The notes beneath the pieces were generated by a model, which ran no database searches, was not told the origin of the DNA, and was given only the letters and a program-made list of their open reading frames with translations. The position numbers were made by a program, and so were the translations under genes. Source: Bog-950 sp964493695 (GTDB lineage Bacteria > Bacteroidota > Bacteroidia > Chitinophagales > LD1). From it: 15,045 bases of DNA. Shown here piece by piece: positions 1 to 8,100 of the stretch; positions within the stretch are counted from its first letter, which is position 1; each line of letters opens with the position of its first letter. The stretch is from assembly GCA_964493695.1 (NCBI GenBank), contig CAZBPG010000094.1:1-15045 (forward strand), written 5' to 3'.

Positions 1-5
1 TGGTT

Positions 6-29
6 ACAAAATTGTTTTTACAATTTTGT
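6..29. repeat. Perfect 10-bp AT-rich hairpin
   Basis: ACAAAATTGT at 6-15 pairs perfectly with ACAATTTTGT at 20-29 around a TTTT loop. Neither side has a clear terminator T-tract, so a terminator role for an upstream gene is only possible. The upstream gene is outside the window. Confidence 0.5.
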
Positions 30-39
30 CCAAGCCTTT

Positions 40-84
40 AGGGGGTTAGTACAGAACCCCCTGCCTACACTAAAGTTTCGGCAG
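40..84. repeat. Twin GC-rich hairpins, probable dispersed intergenic repeat
   Basis: AGGGGGTT at 40-47 pairs with AACCCCCT at 55-62 around a 7-base loop. Immediately after it, CTGCC at 61-65 pairs with GGCAG at 80-84. The two stems share bases 61-62, so they may be alternative folds. The layout resembles GC-rich palindromes scattered between genes in many Bacteroidota genomes, which is recalled rather than searched. A related CCCCC-GAA-GGGGG hairpin follows the reductase gene at 3729-3741. Confidence 0.45.
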
Positions 85-178
85 GCAAGGCAAATTGCTC
101 AGGTTTTCCCGCCCAAAAAATCAGACAAAATTTTTACCCGAAACGCCTTCAATTTTTCCTAATTTTATTTCACAATTC

Positions 179-256
179 TTTTTCCACACAAGGAAAGCAA
201 GCCCACACAGGGTTTGGAAACATCGCCCACCCCTTTGCACAAATGGTGTGGAAAAA
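179..256. promoter_or_regulatory. 11-bp perfect inverted repeat containing DnaA-box-like 9-mers
   Basis: TTTTTCCACAC at 179-189 is the exact reverse complement of GTGTGGAAAAA at 246-256. Each arm contains TTTTCCACA (180-188 on +, 247-255 on -), which fits the relaxed DnaA box TTWTNCACA. A third match, TTTTTCACA on the minus strand, lies at 276-284 at the candidate promoter. DnaA is known to bind and regulate the nrdAB promoter in Escherichia coli. A similar role here is inference. Confidence 0.4.
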
Positions 257-274
257 TGGGATGGTTTTTAAAGG

Positions 275-302
275 TTGTGAAAAATATATTCGTCTACGTT
301 TT
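275..302 (+). promoter_or_regulatory. Candidate Bacteroidota promoter for nrdJ
   Basis: TTG at 275-277 is followed after 17 bases by TACGTTTT at 295-302. This fits the -33 TTG and -7 TAnnTTTG pattern of Bacteroidota housekeeping promoters except for the last base. It would give a leader of about 40 bases before the ATG at 348. One DnaA-box-like 9-mer (276-284) overlaps the -33 element. Confidence 0.4.
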
Positions 303-347
303 AGCAAAACACCTACTACGATTTTAAAATTTCTACAATAAACTGTT

Positions 348-3300
348 ATGGCAAGAAAGAACGAAAAGAAAGGGTTGAAGTTCGACCGCCTTTATACCCG
401 GGAGGAGAAGTCGGCATTTGATTTATTTGAGTATGATTTGCGCTCGAGCGTAATCCGCAACCCGAAGGGCGATGCGGTGTTTGAGATGCACAACGTGGAA
501 GTGCCGAAAGGATGGAGTCAGGTTGCCACTGACATTCTCGCGCAAAAATATTTCCGTAAAGCCGGAGTGCCCCAACCGGATGGTTCGTTGGGTGGCGAGC
601 GTTCGGCTAAACAGGTGGTTCACCGGTTGGCTGATTGCTGGAAAAGCTGGGGCGAGCGCTATGGCTATTTTGCTACGGCAAAAGATGCCACTGTATTTTA
701 TGATGAATTGGTTTACTCATTGCTGGACCAAATGGCGGCTCCGAATTCTCCGCAGTGGTTTAACACCGGTTTGTACACCGCTTATGGTATTACCGGTAAA
801 CCACAAGGTCACTATTTTGTAAATCCCGATACCGGAGTGTTGGAGCAATCTACTTCAGCTTACGAAAGACCGCAGCCACACGCTTGTTTTATTCTTTCGG
901 TTGATGATGATTTAGTGAACAGCGGTGGAATCATGGATTTGTGGACCCGCGAAGCACGTATCTTTAAATACGGTTCGGGTGTTGGAACTAACTTCTCTAA
1001 CATTCGTGGCGAAGGTGAAAAGCTTTCGGGCGGAGGAACTTCGTCAGGCTTAATGAGTTTCCTGAAAATTGGTGATGCCGCTGCCGGTGCTATTAAAAGT
1101 GGCGGAACGACAAGACGTGCCGCTAAAATGGTTTGTTTGGATTTAGACCACCCCGAAGTGGTTGACTTTATTGACTGGAAGAGCAAAGAAGAAGATAAAG
1201 TTGCCGCGCTGATTGCAGCCGGTTACGATTCGCATTACGAAGGCGAAGCTTACAAAACGGTTGCCGGACAGAACTCCAATAACTCGGTTCGTATTCCGAA
1301 TTCTTTCTTCCATACATTAGAGAAAGGCGAAGACTGGAACCTGGTTGCGCGCAGCAACGGGAAGGTGATGAAAACCGTTCCTTCAAAGGAACTTTGGGAT
1401 AAAATTGCCATGGCCGCATGGCGTTGTGCAGACCCGGGTGTTCAGTATGACACTACTATTAACGAGTGGCATACCTGTCCGGAAGACGGACCAATCCGCG
1501 CATCGAACCCGTGCAGCGAGTATATGTTTTTAGATAACACCGCTTGTAACTTAGCGTCTTTCAACTTGCGCAAATTCTTCAACGATAAAACGCTTGAGTT
1601 TAATGTTGCCGGCTTCCAGCACATGAGCCGTGTTTGGACAACCGTGTTGGAAATTTCGGTATTGATGGCGCAGTTCCCTTCAAAAGAAGTAGCGCAACTT
1701 TCTTATGAGTTCCGCACGCTTGGTTTAGGTTATGCAAATCTCGGTTCTGTATTAATGGTAAGCGGCATTCCTTACGACAGCGATAAAGCACGCGCCATTG
1801 GTGGAGCTATCACCGCTATCATGACCGGAGTGGCTTACAAAACTTCTGCCGAGATGGCGGCAACGCTTGGTGCGTTCCCTGCCTACGAGAGAAACAAGAA
1901 ACACATGCTGCGTGTAATGCGTAATCACCGTTTGGCTGCATACAATGCTGATACTACTGCTTACGAAGGAATTGAAATTAAGCCGCAGGGAATTGACCCT
2001 AAATTCTGCCCTGATTATTTATTGAAGGCAGCAACTACTGCCTGGGATGAGGCATTACAACTTGGAGAAAAATACGGCTACCGTAACGCTCAGTCTACCG
2101 TTATTGCACCGACCGGCACCATTGGCTTGTTGATGGATTGCGATACTACCGGTGTTGAGCCTGATTTTGCTTTGGTTAAATTCAAGAAGCTTTCAGGCGG
2201 AGGTTACTTTAAAATTGTAAATGAGTGTGTGCCGGCTGCTTTAGAAAATCTGGGCTATACAGCAAAAGAAATTGATGCGATTGTTAAGTATGCAAAAGGA
2301 ACAGGAACGCTCACCGGTTGCCCGCATATCAATGCCGATTCATTAAAGGCAAAAGGATTTAATGATTCTGATATTGAAAAAATTGAAGGCGGGCTTGTGG
2401 CGGCTTTCGATATTACTTTTGCCTTCAACGTTTGGAGTTTGGGAGAAGAAACCTTGCAACGCCTTGGCTTTACTGCACAGCAATACAACGGCACTAACTT
2501 CAATTTGCTCCGCGAGTTAGGTTACAGTAAAGAACAAATTGAAGCTGCTAACGAATTTGTTTGCGGAACGATGACCGTAGAAGGTGCGCCTTTGTTGAAA
2601 GACGAACATCTTCCGATTTTTGATTGCGCTAACAAATGTGGAACCAAAGGTCAGCGCTTTATTCATGCACATGGTCACATCCGCATGATGGGTGCGGTTC
2701 AGCCGTTCATCAGCGGTGCTATTTCAAAAACCATTAACCTTCCTAACGAAGCAACTGTTGAAGATATTCAGAACTGCTACGAGCTATCTTGGCACCTTGG
2801 CCTGAAAGCGAACGCACTTTATCGTGACGGATGTAAACTTTCTCAGCCGCTTAGTAACAAGAAAGACGAAGACAAGGAAGACAAAAAGGAAACCGCCACA
2901 TCAGCTCCTCAATCGAGCCAGCAACCGGCTGATGTGTTCAGCAAACTGACACCGGAGCAGGTTCTTGAAGCTGCACGTGTGTTGATGCAGGAGTCAACTG
3001 ATACGAATTTCATGCGTGAACTTAGCCGCATTGTTGAACGCAAGAAATTGCCGCATAAGCGCAGAGGCTTTACACAAAAAGCAAAAATTGGCGGACAAAC
3101 TGTTTTCGTTCGTACCGGTGAATACGATGACCATACACTGGGAGAAATATTCATTGATATGCACAAAGAGGGAGCTTCGTTCCGCTCATTGATGAACTGC
3201 TTCGCTATTTCGGTGTCTATTGGTTTACAGTACGGTGTGCCTCTCGAAGAGTTCACCAACAAATTTACGTTCACCCGCTTTGAACCAAGCGGAATGGTTG

Positions 3301-3719
3301 ACCACCCGAATATCAAGAACGCAAGTTCGATAGTTGATTACATCTTCCGTCTTCTTGCATTCGAATACTTAGGCAGAACTGATTTGGTGCACGTAACTCC
3401 AAGCGAACTGAGCATGCGCGAGCGCAGCGCTATGGATTTAACTACTGAAATTTCGGACGAGCCGATTGAACAAAAGAAAACCACTCCGGTTCACCCTGAA
3501 ATGAAAGAGCCGACTAAGCCTGTGGCTAAAAAAGAAGTAACTGAAATTAAAATAGAGAAGAAGATAACCCTTGCCACCAGTTCGATGAGTGCTTTTAATA
3601 AAGCAGCCGGAGATATGATGGGTGATGCACCTCCGTGCAGTGTATGCGGAAACATCACTATCCGCAGCGGAACCTGTTACAAGTGTATTAACTGCGGAAA
3701 CAGCATGGGCTGTTCGTAA
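348..3719 (+). CDS. nrdJ: Vitamin B12-dependent (class II) ribonucleoside-diphosphate reductase
   Basis: This 1123-residue enzyme reduces ribonucleotides to deoxyribonucleotides in the cytoplasm, using adenosylcobalamin to make the thiyl radical, so it needs no oxygen and no separate radical subunit. Visible hallmarks are Cys180 (QPHACF), Cys263 (MVCLD), the active-site loop NPCSE with Asn387, Cys389 and Glu391, Cys400 (TACNLAS), PTGTIG at 588-593, and the late motifs ISKTINLP and KANALYRDGCKLSQPL. A Lys/Glu/Gln-rich linker leads to a TSCPD-type domain at about 902-1015. A Pro/Lys-rich tether then leads to a cysteine-rich tail with Cys1097, 1100, 1110, 1113, 1116 and 1122, which by family knowledge re-reduces the active site or binds zinc. 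Length and order fit the long bacterial NrdJ type. The ATG at 348 gives the family N-terminus. No Shine-Dalgarno is evident, as is usual in Bacteroidota. I am confident of the class; the exact redox cysteine assignment is inferred. Confidence 0.95.
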   Translation: MARKNEKKGLKFDRLYTREEKSAFDLFEYDLRSSVIRNPKGDAVFEMHNVEVPKGWSQVATDILAQKYFRKAGVPQPDGSLGGERSAKQVVHRLADCWKSWGERYGYFATAKDATVFYDELVYSLLDQMAAPNSPQWFNTGLYTAYGITGKPQGHYFVNPDTGVLEQSTSAYERPQPHACFILSVDDDLVNSGGIMDLWTREARIFKYGSGVGTNFSNIRGEGEKLSGGGTSSGLMSFLKIGDAAAGAIKSGGTTRRAAKMVCLDLDHPEVVDFIDWKSKEEDKVAALIAAGYDSHYEGEAYKTVAGQNSNNSVRIPNSFFHTLEKGEDWNLVARSNGKVMKTVPSKELWDKIAMAAWRCADPGVQYDTTINEWHTCPEDGPIRASNPCSEYMFLDNTACNLASFNLRKFFNDKTLEFNVAGFQHMSRVWTTVLEISVLMAQFPSKEVAQLSYEFRTLGLGYANLGSVLMVSGIPYDSDKARAIGGAITAIMTGVAYKTSAEMAATLGAFPAYERNKKHMLRVMRNHRLAAYNADTTAYEGIEIKPQGIDPKFCPDYLLKAATTAWDEALQLGEKYGYRNAQSTVIAPTGTIGLLMDCDTTGVEPDFALVKFKKLSGGGYFKIVNECVPAALENLGYTAKEIDAIVKYAKGTGTLTGCPHINADSLKAKGFNDSDIEKIEGGLVAAFDITFAFNVWSLGEETLQRLGFTAQQYNGTNFNLLRELGYSKEQIEAANEFVCGTMTVEGAPLLKDEHLPIFDCANKCGTKGQRFIHAHGHIRMMGAVQPFISGAISKTINLPNEATVEDIQNCYELSWHLGLKANALYRDGCKLSQPLSNKKDEDKEDKKETATSAPQSSQQPADVFSKLTPEQVLEAARVLMQESTDTNFMRELSRIVERKKLPHKRRGFTQKAKIGGQTVFVRTGEYDDHTLGEIFIDMHKEGASFRSLMNCFAISVSIGLQYGVPLEEFTNKFTFTRFEPSGMVDHPNIKNASSIVDYIFRLLAFEYLGRTDLVHVTPSELSMRERSAMDLTTEISDEPIEQKKTTPVHPEMKEPTKPVAKKEVTEIKIEKKITLATSSMSAFNKAAGDMMGDAPPCSVCGNITIRSGTCYKCINCGNSMGCS

Positions 3720-3728
3720 GCCGCCTAA

Positions 3729-3741
3729 CCCCCGAAGGGGG
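3729..3741. repeat. Small C5/G5 hairpin after nrdJ
   Basis: CCCCC at 3729-3733 pairs with GGGGG at 3737-3741 around GAA. It begins 10 bases after the nrdJ stop and is followed by A-rich rather than T-rich sequence, so it is not a standard + strand terminator. It may belong to the same family of GC-rich intergenic palindromes as the hairpins near the left edge. Confidence 0.4.
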
Positions 3742-3790
3742 AATAAGAAATCGCAGGAGTTACAATGGCGTAGCTTCCTGCAACTAATTG

Positions 3791-3825
3791 AAGCCTCTCG
3801 GTTAAACCGAGAGGCTTTTTATTTT
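3791..3825 (+). terminator. Intrinsic-terminator-like hairpin between nrdJ and queA
   Basis: AAGCCTCTCGGTT at 3791-3803 is perfectly complementary to AACCGAGAGGCTT at 3805-3817, followed by TTTTTATTTT-type sequence. This is a strong Rho-independent terminator shape. It would end nrdJ transcription about 70-100 bases after its stop. It finishes only 10 bases before the queA ATG at 3836, so it may also lie in the queA leader. Confidence 0.85.
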
Positions 3826-3835
3826 CGATTGTTCT

Positions 3836-5047
3836 ATGCACCCGAAAAACATTCAGATAAGAGATTTCACTTACGATTTGCCCGATAAGAAAATTGCTAA
3901 GTATCCTTTGGCAGAACGCGATTTAAGCAAGCTGCTTATTTACAGGGATGAAAAGATTGAAGAAAATATTTACCGAAACATCAGTGAATACATTCCTGAG
4001 AACTCACTGCTCATCTTCAACAACACCAAGGTCATTCAGGCGCGCCTGTTCTTTCAAAACTCTACCGGTGCCAAAATTGAAATCTTCTGCCTTGAACCGG
4101 CTGAAGAAAATGCAGAAATGGCTTCAGTGATGAGCAGAAAAAAATCTGTCCGGTGGAATTGCCTGGTAGGGAAGGCAAGCAAGTGGAAAGAAAAAATTCT
4201 GGAACATAAAACAGACAGCTTCAATTTGACGGCAGAAATAGTTGAACGAACAAGTGATGCCTTTGTAATTGAATTCACCTGGACTCCTGAGGAACTTTCA
4301 TTTGCAGAAATTCTTGACCGGACAGGCATGATGCCTATCCCTCCTTACCTAAAGAGAGTGTGTGAAGAAATTGATTTAATCCGCTACCAAACTGTTTATG
4401 CCAAACATGAGGGTTCTGTAGCCGCCCCAACGGCCGGCCTACACTTCACCGAAAGTATTTTCGAAAAGCTAAAGGCAAAAAATATTTCGAAAGCAGAAGT
4501 AACACTACATGTGGGCGCGGGAACTTTCAAGCCGGTGAAGAGCGAAACCATGCAGGAACACGAAATGCATGCGGAAGTTATTGATGTCAACACTGAAACT
4601 ATTCAGCATGTTCTGGACTCTTTACAACATAACATTGTTGCTGTTGGCACTACATCTCTCCGCACCATTGAATCGCTTTACTGGATGGGTGTAAAAGCAA
4701 AATTGACGATTGAATCTTCTTTAGAGGAGTTGGAGATAAAACAATGGGATGTTTATGAACTAAACGGCAACGAAACACCGGCAAACGCAATTCACTCGTT
4801 GCTGACGTGGATGAAAAAAAATGATTTGACGAGATTAACTTGCAAAACACAAATCATGATTGCGCCTCCTTATCAATTAAAAATTGCGACTGCGCTCGTT
4901 ACGAACTTTCACCAACCTAATTCCACACTGCTTTTACTTGTAGCAGCAGTTGTTGGCGATAACTGGAAGAAAATCTACACTCATGCTCTGGAAAATAACT
5001 TCCGTTTCCTAAGCTACGGTGACGGCTCTTTGCTTTTCCGTAAATAA
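3836..5047 (+). CDS. queA: S-adenosylmethionine:tRNA ribosyltransferase-isomerase
   Basis: QueA transfers and isomerises the ribosyl moiety of S-adenosylmethionine onto 7-aminomethyl-7-deazaguanine in tRNA, forming epoxyqueuosine, the penultimate queuosine intermediate. The 403-residue protein carries the family signatures: NNTKVIQARL near the N-terminus, APTAGLHFT at 197-205, HVGAGTFKPV from His225, GTTSLRTIES from Gly271, and TNFHQPNSTLL from Thr356. The length is somewhat above the common 340-360 residues because of an expanded segment around 80-130 with extra charged residues, which is typical of Bacteroidota members as far as I recall. The ATG at 3836 is the only sensible start, because the family N-terminus (IRDFTYDLP) follows at once. 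No other queuosine gene is in the window. A terminator-like hairpin just upstream suggests leader control or independent transcription. Confidence 0.95.
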   Translation: MHPKNIQIRDFTYDLPDKKIAKYPLAERDLSKLLIYRDEKIEENIYRNISEYIPENSLLIFNNTKVIQARLFFQNSTGAKIEIFCLEPAEENAEMASVMSRKKSVRWNCLVGKASKWKEKILEHKTDSFNLTAEIVERTSDAFVIEFTWTPEELSFAEILDRTGMMPIPPYLKRVCEEIDLIRYQTVYAKHEGSVAAPTAGLHFTESIFEKLKAKNISKAEVTLHVGAGTFKPVKSETMQEHEMHAEVIDVNTETIQHVLDSLQHNIVAVGTTSLRTIESLYWMGVKAKLTIESSLEELEIKQWDVYELNGNETPANAIHSLLTWMKKNDLTRLTCKTQIMIAPPYQLKIATALVTNFHQPNSTLLLLVAAVVGDNWKKIYTHALENNFRFLSYGDGSLLFRK

Positions 5048-5049
5048 AA

Positions 5050-5076
5050 AATCCTCCCGGCTGAGCCGGGAGGATT
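5050..5076. terminator. Shared terminator between convergent queA and adhesin genes
   Basis: A perfect 13-bp stem runs from 5050-5062 to 5064-5076 (core TCCTCCCGGC/GCCGGGAGGA). Read on the minus strand it is followed by a T-rich tract (TTTTTATTTA), the classic form, so it ends the adhesin transcript 27 bases after its stop. On the plus strand it starts 2 bases after the queA stop but lacks a strong T-tract, so it is probably weaker in that direction. Confidence 0.85.
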
Positions 5077-5103
5077 GTATTAAATACAGCTTGTTCGAAA
5101 ATC

Positions 5104-8100
5104 TTATCTCAACAAGGTAAACGCACCTTGCTCGCTTACAATCTTATCGGTTCCCGGATTGTTTTCATCAGGAGTTTTAACCGAGATGTAATAAATGAAA
5201 GTATCTGCAGGCTGGTCTTTGCCGTTAAGCTTACCATCCCAGTTTTCAGGGGAATTATGAACTATTTGTCCCCAACGGTTGTAAATTCTGAAATCGGTAA
5301 CCGTGAGTGCTGAATTCTCTCCACCATTTACCGGTCCGTAAGTATCGTTTTTGCCGTCTCCGTTTGGACTAAAAGCGTTAGGCATTTTAAGCTGACCATT
5401 CACGATAATTATTACAGAATCAGAAGCCCTGCATCCTTCATTGGATTCTTCAGTCACTACAACATAGAACACTGTTGTTGCACTAACCGTAGCCGTAGGA
5501 TTAGCACAATCCTCGCAACTTAAGCCGGTAACAGGCGACCAGGCATAAACAGGATTGCTTGTAAAATTCTGCGCGTCCACTGTAATTTGATTGCTCACCC
5601 CCACTCCTGTAACTATGGTATCAGGTGTTGCATTTGCAAACAATTGTGCCGGCTGTTCAACTATGGCAGTCAGTGTATCTAAACAGCCATAGGTATTTCT
5701 GGTAATGATAGTATAGGTTCCTGCAGTAAGGTTGCTAAACACGCTATCGCTTTGGAAAGTTCCGCCATTCAATGAATAAGTATATGGAGCATTCGCCTGA
5801 GTAAGCGGAGTAACTGTAATTGCTCCATCGTTAAACTGCCCGAAACATGAAGTTGAATCTACATTCACATCAAAACTTTCGTTAGCTGCTCCTGCATTTA
5901 CAAAGAAGTTGCCGGTGGTTGTGCAGCCAATCGCATCGGTCAATGTAAATGTGTAATTGCCGGTTGGCACGTTCGGAACAGTTAACACTGTATCAGCGCC
6001 AACCATTGACAGAGTGGTATTAACACTTAAGCCGGGAATTGAAACTGTGATAGCACCGGTTCCTCCCCGTGGAGTTAAAATCTCTGTTCCAAAACCAAGG
6101 TCTGAACAGTTAGGTTGATTCACCTGAGAATTGTAAGACAACGAAGGAGATTGACCGATAATATCTGAACCGGTAGCAGAACATTCATTGGCATCGGTAA
6201 CCGTTACCAGAACAATTCCTACAGCAAGGTTGCTTGCCGTATTTGTCGATGGACTCTGAGCCGGGTTCCATACGTAAGTATAGGTTCCCGTTCCGCCTGT
6301 AACTACCGCAGTTGCAGTTCCATCAGTCCCTCCAAAGCATATAAACGCGCTTGCATCAACGGTAACCGATAATGCATCTGACTCAGTAACAGTATATGTT
6401 GCACTTATTGTGCAACCGCCTTGATCGCTGGCAGTTACTGTATAGCTTCCCGGCTCAAGACCGGTAATAGTGGCGCCTACCTGCTGAGGTACAGTGTTCC
6501 ATGTAAAGGTGATAGTTCCGGTTCCGCCTGTGGCGCTTACACTTATACTTCCATTGTCAGCTCCGTTACAGGAAACGTTATTGATGATAGGATTGTCGAA
6601 CACCAAAGTTCCGGCTCCTGTTGTAATGGTAAAGGAAGCGCTAACACTACAGTTGCTGGCATCCGTTGCCGTAACCGTAACTACACCGGCAGCCAGGCTA
6701 TCGGCAAAGTTTCCGGTATCTCCGTTCGACCAGTTTAATGTTAACGTGCCTGTTCCGCCTGAAGGGAATACTGTAATGCTTCCCTGTGAGGTACATGTCA
6801 CCGGCTCAATAATCGACTGCCCTAAATTGATAGCAGACGGCTCGGTTAACGTATAAGAAGCACTTGCAGAACATCCCGCATTATCAGAAGCGGTAACCGT
6901 GTAGGTTCCTGCACCTATACCGCTCAAAGTGGCCGTTATGTTTGCTGAGCCGCCCCATGCGTAAGAAATTGTTCCGGTTCCGCCACTGGTTGTTACAGTA
7001 ATGCTTCCGTTGGTTCCTCCGTTACAAGTTGGTTGTACCAAAGCAGGTGTTCCGAACGAAATTACGTTGCCGGTAGCAGCCACTGTATAACTTGCCGTGA
7101 TGCTGCAAAGGTTTGCATCGCTTACAGTGAGGTCATAGGTTCCACCCGCAAGACCGGTGATTGGGTTGCCACTGAGCGGACCCGATGGCCCCGACCATGA
7201 ATAAGTAAGGGTTCCTGTTCCACCGGATGCTGAAGCAGTAATAGAACCGCCCTGCGTACAAGTGGCATCTACAATGGTTGCATTACCTAAATCAACAGAG
7301 ACAGGTTCGGTAATAGTGAATGTTGCACTTGCAGAACAAACAAAATCAATATCAGTTACGGTTACGGAGTAAGTTCCCGCTGATAATCCGGTAGCTAAGC
7401 TATCGGTACTTACCTGAGGGTTCCAGGTATATACAATTGGTGTTATCGCAGAAACCACAACTACGTGAATACTTCCATCATCGTCTCCATTACAAGTAAT
7501 ATTGGTAACAATTGAATTACCAAAAGAAATACCGCTTTGGTCAGGGATAAGATATGATGCCGTAACACTGCACAAGTTAGCATCCGTAACAGTTAATGTA
7601 ACTGTTAATCCTCCGGCTATGCTGTCGGCCGTATTACCGGTATCACCGTTACTCCATGAGTAGGTAAGTGTGCCGGTTCCACCGGTTGCGGTAACAGAAA
7701 CATTTCCGCCTTCCACACAGGTTGCCGGATTGATAGTTGGATTATCTAAAACAATAGCTGCCGGTTCGTTAACCGTATAGCAGGTAGAAGCTGAACAACC
7801 TACTGCATCGCTGATAGTTACACAGTACGAACCTGCTGTTAAGCCTGTTATAGCCGGTGTTGTTTGTCCGGTGTTCCAGGTATAAGTAATCGCTCCTGTT
7901 CCGCCTGTTGCCGAAGCGGTAATGCTTCCGTCTGTTCCGCCATTGCAGGTTGCATCAACAATTATTGGTGCGTCAAATGCAACAGTATTAGGTGTTGCAT
8001 TCACTGTATAAGAAGCGGTGGCAGTACATCCGTTGGCATCTGTTACCGTTAAATCGTATGGGCCGGCAGCTAAGCTATCAATAAAGCTTCCACTGTCTCC

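Larger units (their letters stand above)
1..347. other. Intergenic region upstream of the ribonucleotide reductase gene
   Basis: No coding region is supported here. The left part holds three GC- or AT-rich hairpins within the first 84 bases, listed separately. The right part is AT-rich and carries three matches to the relaxed DnaA-box pattern TTWTNCACA and a Bacteroidota-type candidate promoter. I saw no tRNA, and no cobalamin riboswitch consensus, although the downstream enzyme uses B12. Confidence 0.6.

Noticed and set aside
1..347. Cobalamin riboswitch upstream of the B12-dependent reductase
   Set aside because: I could not find the conserved B12-box consensus or the expected multi-stem fold. 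The stems present are simple palindromes.
423..3316. Minus-strand open frames inside nrdJ (for example 2909-3316)
   Set aside because: They are shadows of the strongly coding plus strand and have no family signatures.
3622..3888. Open frame bridging the nrdJ end and the queA start
   Set aside because: It overlaps two well-supported genes in another frame, and crosses the terminator hairpin.
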